Source: Melieria omissa (lineage: Eukaryota; Arthropoda; Insecta; Diptera; Ulidiidae). Taken from it: a DNA stretch of 64,000 bases. How positions within the stretch are numbered: the stretch's first letter is position 1; every line of letters begins with the position of its first letter. The stretch is taken from assembly GCA_963971225.1 (NCBI GenBank), contig OZ020268.1, positions 51,634,404 to 51,698,403 of the forward strand. The letters run 5' to 3'. Position numbers and translations under genes: made by a program. Below the pieces are notes generated by a model. The model did not search any database. It saw only the letters and a program-made list of their open reading frames with translations, and was not told the origin of the DNA. Positions 49,601 through 61,600 of the stretch are shown piece after piece.

Positions 49601-52600
49601 ACTGACAGCGCCATAATTGAATTCGCCATACTATTGAAAATTTGTTGTAATTTAAAGCAGCGTTTCAAAAGCATACGAAAATTCAGTCAAATAATGCACA
49701 ACACTGAAATTGAGTGAGAAAATGTTTGTAATTAATTGCCATTAAGTGTCAAATATGCAATGTTGTGGTGTCACGTTACATGAAATAGTGTACGAAAATT
49801 ATGCTTCTCGAGCTTTGTGAATGTTTCCAACGAAAGGGTTAAGTGGACATTTTCGAAGGTCAAGTGACAGCGGATTAATTATAATGAATGGCGCCACAGA
49901 CAAAGCGATGACAAGCTGCACCATGCGGCAAAAGTGCGAGCACAACGCGCTGAACTAAGTTTGAGTAGGGAAAAGTATTAAATTTCGGCATGAAAATTTA
50001 CAGTTTTGATGAAGATACTACAAGGACACATCTAGTGAAGATGAAGTGAGAGTTTATAGAAATAGAATGATTGAAAGGATAACAAGAACACGAGTTAATT
50101 GGAATGGTCGACAAGCCCAGAATGGTTTGTACCGTCCAAGACTTCATAACAGTGCATAAGGTTTAAGATTTTGGATCAGTTCCTGAGATCCAAGACAACA
50201 GACAATGTGCCCACAAAGATCCCAGTGTCTAAAAGAAACGTTTTTGTATTTCATATGTCAATGTTCATTCCAAGCAAACAAATTGGTTCGGTCCCTAGGC
50301 CCAGACCAGTTTGTACAGTCCAATACTTTGCAACAGTCGTTCAAGATTTAGGATCAGTTTGTGAGATCCAAGACCACAGATAACGTGGTTCTGAAGATCC
50401 CAGGGTCCAAAAGAGACGTTAAATTTCATATGCCAATGTTTCTCTCCGGACAACAAATTAAAACGATCCTTAGGCAAAGATCAGTTTACAAATTCATAAA
50501 TTTTTGTAACAGTACGAAAGGTTCAAGATTTAGAACAAGCTCGTGAGATCTAAGGCCACAGAAAATTTAGTTTCGAGTGTCCCATGGTCCGAAGAAATCG
50601 CTCTTACACTTCCCATCTTAATGTTAGTCCCCAGTCAGCAAATTGGAACAGTCCATAAGCCCAGACCAGATTGTTGAGTCCTAGACTTTGAAATAGTACA
50701 GAAGGTTCAAGATTTAGGATCAGTTCGTGAGTTTCAAGACCACATACAATGTGTGGTTCCTAAGATCCCAGAGTCCGAAGGAAGTATTTTTAAACTTCAC
50801 ATGTACTTCAATGTTCGTCTCTAGCTCTACGAAACTAAAAACTCTAGGCTCCCTGTTTGTTACTAAGATTTACTTTCAAAATGTCAGGGAGATAGAAAGA
50901 AATAAAGCGTGATCCATTTCGAGGTTCCCTACTTTTTTAAAGAAAAAAACACAGAAAATTAAAATTTAACGGGGAATGTTTATTATCATTCGAAAGAACA
51001 TTCTTTGGCATTTATTTTTTGAAGATTATCTCTTTCAAATGTTGGCCGCGGCTACGTCTCAGATGGTCCATCCGTTGAGTCCAATTTTCGATGACTCGTT
51101 CGAGCATTTCGACTGGTAACTGGCGAATGACACGCGTGATGTTTTGCTCCAAGGCCTGAATCGAAGCGGGTTTATCCGTATAGACTTAAGACTTTACTTA
51201 TCCCCACAGAAAAAAGTCTAACGGTGTGATATCACACGATCTTGGGGGCCAATCGACCGGCCCATTACGTGAAATTAGCTGTTCTCACCGGCATCATTTT
51301 TGAAGAAATATGGACCGATGAACGATTTGTAAACTTTTTCAGGCGTAAGTCTTTCCATGATGAAATGCCAAACAATACTGAACAAAAATAATATGACAGC
51401 TTGACACGACTCACGCGTGGTCTGTCAAAAAAAGGTTATTGAAAAAAGTACCTCTAGTTGGATCACCCTTTATAAGAATATAAAGTCGTAAGTCGAACCG
51501 TACCAATATCTATCAGTCAGTAAAAATTATAAGGAGATTTTCTCCTAGATTTAGGATATTCTTGGCCTTTTAAGTGAATTTGTAGGAGAACAAGTTATTC
51601 AGGAGGAAGTTAAGGAGATTTACATTTTATGAAGAAGTTCACAAAAGCGATTTTGATGGTGAAACATTTCACTTCATTAGTGGCACTGAAGTCTTGAATA
51701 TTGAAAGTTAAAGCATATAATTTAATTTAATTTAATTAAATATTATGCTTCAAAGTGTGAATTTCACACCGATCTCATTTTTAATATGTTTTGTTTGTGG
51801 TAAGTTGATGTTAAGCTGAAACTCAAATAATAAAAAGGTAATAACAAAATCTAATATATTTTCTTTTTATGAGAATTTTAATTCCGTAGTTTATAATGAA
51901 AAAAAAGATTAAAAAGGTTTAAAGAGATTTTTTTTCATTTTTGAGGAAACATTTCAGTTTTTTGTTAAGATTAAAGAGAAAGTCATTTCAGGTATCTGGA
52001 TCATTCAATGATCCAAGAATATAAGTTCGGACAGTTCGAAAATACAAACTAACAGGCCAAGGATTTGGTTTGGATAATGCAGAATCAGAGTTAGATCGGA
52101 TGGTTCAAGTGTGAACTAGTTGGATTAATAAACGAGTTCGGACTAGTTTAGGTCAAATGGTCCTGAGCACAGACTTGTTCAGAGAGATTCAGATGATTCA
52201 AGGATCTGAATTAGTTTGAATGGCTTGAAAGTAAGCACCAGTTCAGATAACCAAGAATTCATTCATTCAATTTTGGTAGAAACAAAAATTGTAATCTTTT
52301 TTAAGAGTTACAAATAGTTAGCGAAAATCTTCGAATAGTGCAACCAGTCTCAACCAGCTCAGATGTTTCATGAGTCCAAACTCTGAGTTCAGGCGAAACT
52401 TTGACTCTACTGAGGTCCTACAAGGCAGTTCTCCATATCCACTAAGAGAAGAGTTTCAAAGGCCAATTCTTCATTTGGGGCATTTGGTAAAGTTCAAAGC
52501 TTAAACCAGCGACTTTCTGACTAGTGCTGCCACACGTTACCGCTGAACCACTGTGAACTGAAAGTTGAGATGCTTATCATACTTTTGCAGTTCTGAAACT

Positions 52601-55600
52601 TAACCTTGTAATAAAAAAACCTATTCATTTTCATGCAAAATTCCAACTTCATAGAATTGAAGAACTTTTGTCAATTTTCTTCAATATTCTCTTCAGCATT
52701 TCTCTCTACATCAACAAGTATGCGTTATAAGTGTGTGTGTAAATATATAATTATAAATATTTTATATAATCTCTACTCTCACACATAGACATACATGCAC
52801 ACACACTTGACTGTAACATAATCATTTTCCAAGGATATACAAATACAAATTAGAATATTTACTTATCCAATGTTTTGTTCATAGAACACGAGCACAATCT
52901 CAAAATAAAACAACCACAACAACACTGAAAGAAAAAAAGATATCCATTACGAAATGGAAAAAATAAAATTTGAATGCATTTTCAAAACCAAAATATCAAC
53001 TAAATTACATAATTTTCAATGAAAATAAAGACAAAATCACACAAACAAACAAAAACAAACAAAAACAAAAACGCAAAAAAACGACCAACTGACTGAGAGC
53101 CAGAATAGCACACAAGGTTGCATAGCAACTTTTTTTCTGAGCCCCTTTATGCATCCATTATGCATGAAGCGACTGACAACTGCAGCGTCAGCAAGTTTTC
53201 AAGTATTTTTGTTTTAAGTTGTAAATAAATATTTTTGATCAAAATGTCTACGGGAATTTGCTGGCAAGGCCAATGCGTGCGTCAGTTCTTCTATGCGCTA
53301 GAAAAAACGTTGCGTGAAACCAGTTGAAGGGATTTAAAATAAAGTTCGAGTTCGAGTGAGAATGAATGAAAGGAAGCTCAGGTTTAATTAATATCTGAGT
53401 AATTTTTGACAAAGAAGTTGCGTTCGGTTTAATTTGCTCAAAGAATCTCATCGACACATAAAACGTCTTCATGAATGGTCGCACGTTTTGTCTCCTTAAA
53501 AATATAATGAGTTCTTTATGATTCAAGGTTTAAGTAAAGCTAAGTTCTGGGGTATCACAAAGATCAACAAATTAACAAATGGCAAAGTGCATCTCCATAT
53601 ATATTCCGCCTGAAGACAGCCTCTTTTATCTGTTTATGGTACGATTGGAGTGCCAGCCATTTAAAAACATCACTCAGACCACATTCCATTCATAACGAGA
53701 CCTCAAAAGAAATGTAAACTTTGTTGCGAAGTCCAAGCACTGATTTGAAAAAATTTTCTTGAAGAATAAACTGGTTTCACGAGAGATCCTAATCTACAAG
53801 TGATATTGCTGGATTTTTACTTATTCTGCAATGGGATTTTGAGTAGTACCGATGAGCTTTTTGGACTACGAGCGATCTTGCTGGATCCTCACCCAATTTA
53901 TAAATTTTGAGTAGGACCGATGAGCTAAACATGCCTAGCTAACTTTGAAGCTCAGGATCAGTGGATCTTCCTGGACTATGTGTGATCTTGTCGGAGCCTT
54001 ACCTCATCTATAATGGGATTTTGAGTAATGCCGTGAAATGTGAAATGAATGAAAAGTGAAACTGTGAACTGATGAGCTGTTCCTGTGTAGCTCACTTTAG
54101 CGCACAAACTCAACTTCCTAGACTAAGAGTGATCTTACCGGATTCTCATTTTATCTCTGTATACTGGGATTTGAAGTGACACCGATAAGCTGGACATGGT
54201 TAAGAATGCATCTACTTCTACTACCAGTAATTTTTCTATAATATTGGTAATCAGACTTGATTCAGTTCACTTTGGTACTTTAGTACCGGGTTTCAAGTCT
54301 TTAAGTGATCTTACTGGATCCTCACCTAATTTATAATCTGATTGAAATAATCTCTAAGTGAAGCCTGGCAGTGCCAACAAGTTTGTATAATTTTGAATTT
54401 AATGAATTCAGTGGAAAATGTTGAAAACCAGTCCGCTAAGACCAACTGAAGCACTCTCTCAATTTTTTTCTCTAATTTAAAATCTATTTTACAATAAAAT
54501 TCCCAACGCACACCAAACTTTAAGCATTTTGTAAATTATAAAGAAAAAGTCACTTTTATGTGCTGTGACGTCAAACCGAGATTGAATTGTGGTTGGTTTG
54601 TTGAATTGAATGCGTACGCTTTTTAATTACAGCTCCTACGCTTTGCGCGCGTTTAATTTACACAGTTTTTACAACACAGGTTTTGCAATCCCAACTTTTA
54701 TTTACCTACGTTTCATTGCATGCTTTTCGGCGCATTGAAGAAATTTTCATTTGCGTTGACGAATTAAAATCAAGGCAACTGATTTAAAAGCGGATAATGA
54801 TGATGATGAGGATAATGAGGAAGTTGATGATAATGATAAGGGCGAGGGAAATGAAGATGCTGATGACAAAGAGGATGAGAATGAGTTTGAGGATGGTGAT
54901 AATGATTATGCGGAATGGAAGAGAAAGAGAGGGAGATGGAAATGGAGATAGACATGAAAAAATAAATTGAAATGAAAAGGGTGATGGGAAGAGAGATGGA
55001 AACAGAGAAGGAAAATGGATATGGATATGAATATGAATATGGATATGGATATGGATATGGATATGGATATGGATATGGATATGGATATGGATATGGATAT
55101 GGATATGGATATGGATATGGATATGGATATGGATATGGATATGGATATGGATATGGATATGGATATGGATATGGATATGGATATGGATATGGATATGGAT
55201 ATGGATATGGATATGGATATGGATATGGATATGGATATGGATATGGATATGGATATGGATATGGATATGGATATGGATATGGATATGGATATGGATATGG
55301 ATATGGATATGGATATGGATATGGATATGGATATGGATATGGATATGGATATGGATATGGATATGGATATGGATATGGATATGGATATGGATATGGATAT
55401 GGATATGGATATGGATATGGATATGGATATGGATATGGATATGGATATGGATATGGATATGGATATGGATATGGATATGGATATGGATATGGATATGGAT
55501 ATGGATATGGATATGGATATGGATATGGATATGGATATGGATATGGATATGGATATGGATATGGATATGGATATGGATATGGATATGGATATGGATATGG

Positions 55601-58600
55601 ATATGGATATGGATATGGATATGGATATGGATATGGATATGGATATGGATATGGATATGGATATGGATATGGATATGGATATGGATATGGATATGGATAT
55701 GGATATGGATATGGATATGGATATGGATATGGATATGGATATGGATATGGATATGGATATGGATATGGATATGGATATGGATATGGATATGGATATGGAT
55801 ATGGATATGGATATGGATATGGATATGGATATGGATATGGATATGGATATGGATATGGATATGGATATGGATATGGATATGGATATGGATATGGATATGG
55901 ATATGGATATGGATATGGATATGGATATGGATATGGATATGGATATGGATATGGATATGGATATGGATATGGATATGGATATGGATATGGATATGGATAT
56001 GGATATGGATATGGATATGGATATGGATATGGATATGGATATGGATATGGATATGGATATGGATATGGATTTGGATATGGATATGAATATGAATGAAGAC
56101 GAATACGAAGTTGATGTTGGAGTTGAAGTTAAAGTTGGGAATAAAGTTGGAAACAGAGATGGAAATGGAAATGCGGAGTGATGATAATAATTCTGATGAT
56201 GATGATGGTTACATCTAATAATTATGAACACGAAATGATGATGAGGAAGATAATGCTGACATTTCTCCATGTCCCAGATGGTACTTTGCTTTGCTCCAAC
56301 TTCCACGGCACAGCGGGGAACAATAACAAAAAATCACCACTAAAAACAACAACAATAAAAAGAACCAAAAATCATGCTTGCTATCCACAACATTTTCGCT
56401 CCAAATATGAAATCTTTCTGTACCATTTTGAACCAACAAAAAATGCAAAAGAAAATCGCGCGTTTCAGTTACGCCACATTGAGCCTTTGGGACCTTAACG
56501 CCTCCGCACTGCGAGTCGAGTAATTGAAAAGCTGCCAGCTGCCTGGGTAATCAAATAATGAACACCCGCTGTGCGAATGCTTTTGTAGATTGCAGCCGCA
56601 CCTGCGGTCTAGTTAACATTTTAATGCCAAACAAATGTGGCCAACGGCAGCGCATTGCAATTGCACAGCGGCCAAATAAGGCATTAAAATTGCATTTTAT
56701 TTGACATGCATAGGAAGCGACTAAGCGTGCAAACGAGCGAGAGAGCTAAAGAGAGAAGGCAAGCGTCTGAATGCAGCGGCGCCTCGAGATATTCCATGCA
56801 AATTTAATGAACTAAAAAGCTGCAACGCAAAAGCGCATTAATCACGCAGCGCACACCGACAGTTGATGGAAGCAAAACGTAGAGTGCGGAAAATGAAAAA
56901 AACAATTTTTTTCTCGCCGCCATTGAAAAGTCATGAGGGCTTTAATTCCTTTTGACACCTGCTGCATACGAAAATAAAAAAAGAAAACAGAATGAATCGA
57001 AAGAGAACCAGACGCTGCTACGCACATCAACAGAAATGGCAACAAAAATGCGTGGAAAATTGCAATTTCATCAATGAAGCATTCGACATACAAGAACCAA
57101 AGAAAAATGTTTAAAAAAGGGCAGCCAAAAGTGGGTCTAACACTGACTTCTACAGATCGAAATGTTGGGTCAGTTTAATAAACAATTTCTTGCCGAAACA
57201 ACCACTCTTTCAACGCACTAAAGTGTTCATACTCCAACGTCATTGATGATTGTAAAACTCGTTGGCGTTGGCTGAAATGCAACACGCAAGCAAAGCATTA
57301 TTCCCAATGCCTTGGAGCCAACGTGCAGCGCCGCATTACATTTTCTTTTTTTATTTTATATCTTTTACTTGTCACTGTTGCACACTATTCGCATTTCTCA
57401 TTCAGTCATAAAGTGTAACAATTAAAAAAAAAATGCAAAACAAAACGCTTGCACTCACTCACACGTCGCGCGATTTTCCATTTATTTCAAGTTGTCAGTT
57501 TGCTGTGACAAGAAATAAACAAAGCGTCCAACTGAAAGCTGCAAGCAAGCGAATCACCAAAGCAACAAAATGTTGGTGCACACTGGGACAAAATTGGTGC
57601 ATCAGGTATGATGAATGCGGTAATGAAAAGTGAGGTTCAATGTTAAATAAAGCAAACTAAAAACAACTTAGATCAAAGTTAAACTTATTGAAAGGCATAT
57701 TTCAGAATTACTTGACACCTAAAGCTCTCCTTTGAAACGGATTTTCATGTTGGAAGTCCATCTAGAGCCGAATGAGAATTTGGTGCTTTCTGTTCAAACG
57801 ATTATATCTCTAAGTATACCAACGAATCCAAGTATTGTTATCTACACAAAAGAATTAAATCTTAAAAGAAGCTTTGGCTGTCAGATCACTGTTTTACAAG
57901 CTGAGGATAAAGCAATCTTCTGGGTTGCAGGACATTCAGGGACCTGAGCCATGACAATGCTTTGCGGTTCTATTGTAATCTGTAAGTTTTGTACTCATGC
58001 AAGCTCCATTTGGCTCTACCTCCATTGACAAATTGAGTAACCTTGATTCAGTCAACATCAAAGATTTCTACAAATTGATTTGTGTAGTCTTCTCCGACTT
58101 GCAGTAAGACAGATCACGCTTTCCTTGTAGCATCACAAAGGGGTCTTTTGAGACCTAAGTGCGTACTTCTGCACTCTAACCTAACCCAAATTCCATACAA
58201 GTAACTAACTATGTGAGCTCCGCCAAGCAGCTGTTGACATATTTACAGTCTTTAAGCAAGTTTTACTTACTTTTATTTTTTTCTATCTTTCCTTTCTTAA
58301 AATGGATGCCTATGACTTTAAAAACTTCACACTTTTATGTATTGCAAATTACATTAAAATTTGTGTGCCGATGTCATTTTGACAAATTGACCTAATTTAC
58401 GTGCAATTTGGAGCAAATTTCATCGTCTAGAAACTTTTTTCCCCCGCCCCAAAAAAAATTGTATTTGTATTGCCTTACAATTTAACAACAACAACTAAAA
58501 AAAGGCATTACAGCAATAACAAGAACATGCAAGTGAAATAGAAATAGCAAAAAAAGAAAATGCCATCAATTTCCATTAACCGCAACTTTGGAAGCTGCAA

Positions 58601-61600
58601 ATTAAGTTAAGCAAGACTAAAAATACAACAAAGTAACGTGAGTTTTTCGAAAAAAGTATATTGAAAAAATACGAAAAAGTAAAAACAACCATAGACCAAA
58701 ATAAAACGCACAATAGACGCACAGATGAAAAAAAAATTGTACGCATTTTTTTATCCTTGCCACACGCACTTGTGGTTATAGCATTTTTTGTCGTTGTTGT
58801 TTTGGCACCTCAAAGCGGTAACTTACAAGAACAACAACAGCACATTGTGCACCATACAAACGCACACACACACACTCACATGCGCACGTGTGCAGCAGTA
58901 ACCACCAGTGCGCTGTGAATGACAGCGTCGACAGCTGCATGAAAACGAATGTTACGTATACGCCACGTGGTGCACCCAATAAGGCCGAAGCTAAAGCGAA
59001 GCAGAACAACAAGTGAGAATGAGAGAATTGGTTGTATGAAATTGCGGTTGTTGCGGTCTGCGGTCGCCACTTGTCAATCCGCCGCACACAAATAAAGGCG
59101 CTAAGCAGCAGCAGCGACAAGAGGCGAAAATGCTCAAATTTCGGTTTTTATTTTTTACTATTTTCCGAATGCCAATATGTAGCGCCAGCTGTTGAATTTA
59201 TGCGAAAATGTGTAAGACTTAATTTGTTGCCGTCTCAAACTAGCATTCATTGTCAGTGTGATTGTTGTTGCTGGCTGCTGACCATCGCTGACTGCAAAGC
59301 TTTACAGTACTTTTCGCCATTTTGTCGCTTCAGTTATATTGTTGTGGCGGTCATGTTGCGGTAGCGAAGCTCTTTAACTAATTGTTGCCTTTATGTTGTT
59401 GTTGTTTCTGTTATTGTTGTTGTTGCTCTGACTGTAGGACATGCAGTTGATTCGTTGTGCTTTGCACACTTCTTTCTTTTTTTTGGTGTAAGATTTTCTT
59501 CTTTTACTTTTGGTACTATTATTTTTATTGCTGTTGGCCGCTGACATTGAAAACTTTTCTTACATTTTTATGTTGCTTGTTGTTGCTCAGTTGTAGTTGG
59601 TTGGCTTTTGTAGTGTTTTGCTCGTTACCGTCTTGGGCATTGTCCGTTGCTATGTTCTCATGGACTTGCACATTTTTATATATTTGTATATATTTCTTTT
59701 TTTGTTTTTTTGTGTATAAGATTTTGGGTTTTACATTCACTTACCTTCGGTGTGCCGCCCGCTCGTATGTCGCTCACTTGACATAACTCAATGACGTCAC
59801 CTTCCTGCAAGGCAGCATGTGAATGGGAATAAGAAAAAACCATGAAATTTAATTTTTATGTTATTTCGACTAAGGAAAATGTTAAATTCACACAAATCAG
59901 GATGAAAACAAACATGAAAAGTATTCAAAACTAAATGTTTTGATGTTTTAAAAATTGATCTATTCTTAGTTGATTAAAAAATCATTAACTTATCAGTAAT
60001 CAATGCCTAATAACTTATTGCTTTTTCCTAATCAATCACAAAATATTGATTAACTGACTAATTTTTTTTAATTTTAGACTAATTTAATGTTACTCAATTA
60101 ATGAATCGGTAACCCAATCATTAATAAATATCTTAACACTTATTGTTCATTACTAGTTAACTAAGAACTACTCAATAACTTAAGAATTTGTTGGTTTTCT
60201 AACTAATATATTTTAAGTTCATCAGTGAATCGTTAAGCAATCAATAATAAATATTTAATCACTTATTATTCATTACTAATTGACTAAAAACTACTCAATA
60301 ACTAAACAATTTGTTGGTTTTTTAGCTATTTTTTTTTACTTCATCAGTGAATCGTTAACCAATCATTAATCAAAATGTAATTATTTATTTCGCATTACTA
60401 AGTAATCAATGAAAAACTACTCAATAACTAAATAAACAAAATCAATAACTAAATATTTAATTGATTTTTGGACTAGTTTGTTATTAGTTAATCAATTTAT
60501 GCTAAAAATTATTAACCAATACTTAATCATCCATTATTCATTACTAATCAATCAAGAATTACTCACTAACCTCAATATTAACTGATTTAAATGTAATTTA
60601 TTATTAATTAATTAATTAATCAATGTATACTTAAAAATTTAAAATTTTTTTAAATTTATTACTCATCATTATTTCCTTAAAATCCATTAAAAACTAAATG
60701 ATTTATTGACTTTTAGACAAATGTACTTCTAGTTAATCAGTCAATCGCCAAATAATACCTAATTATTTGTTAAACATTACTAATCAACAATGAATTACTT
60801 ACTTACTAAATTAATTATTGAACTTTTGACAAGCTAATACTTCTTAACTAATGCAATTTTAATCAATTAAGAACTAGTCATTAACGAAATTACTTATTGA
60901 TTTTTAGATAATGTATTACTTGGAAGTCAATTTTATTCATTTATTGTTAATAAATCAATCGTTAAACAATCGCTAATCAATACTTAATCGTTTACTGTTC
61001 ATCACTTATCTATTTAAAACTACTAAGTAACTAAATTATTGAATGATTTGTTGTCTTATCAAATCAATTATTTATAATTAAAAACTAGTCGCTAAAAACT
61101 AGTCGCCAACTAAATGATTTATGGAGTTTTAAAGTTCAAAAAGTCGGAATTAATCGATTCTCTTTAATCATTAAATCATTAAATCATTAAAAGTCATTAT
61201 TGATGGCTGCTTGACAAATTTATTAAATATTTAATTTTTTTTAAGTATTTATTTGAATATTTACTTATGTAATTATTTAGTCAATTTATCAATAATTATT
61301 CATTCATTATAATAAAATGATTGTTAATTTTATATCTTTTCATATATGGCTGCTTGACTTAATCATTGGTTTTAAGATTAATTACACTTAGATGATTCGA
61401 TTCCATTAAACGCGGTTTCCGATTCGAGTCAATTAAATTCTATTTCAATCTTTATTTAAAAAATTTAAATTTTATTCAATGCAATTCAGTTTGTAGCAAT
61501 TCAATGCCTTCAAATCGACTCAATTTGAACAAATTCAGATTTTCAATGAACTCAACTCAACTTACTTCAGTTCAATTAATTTTGATTGATCTCAATTCAG

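Noticed and set aside
54906..56306. Long open frames (466, 388 and 374 codons) of Ser-Ile, Met-Asp and Gly-Tyr dipeptides
   Set aside because: They are translations of the hexanucleotide array in three frames on both strands, which has no stops in those frames.
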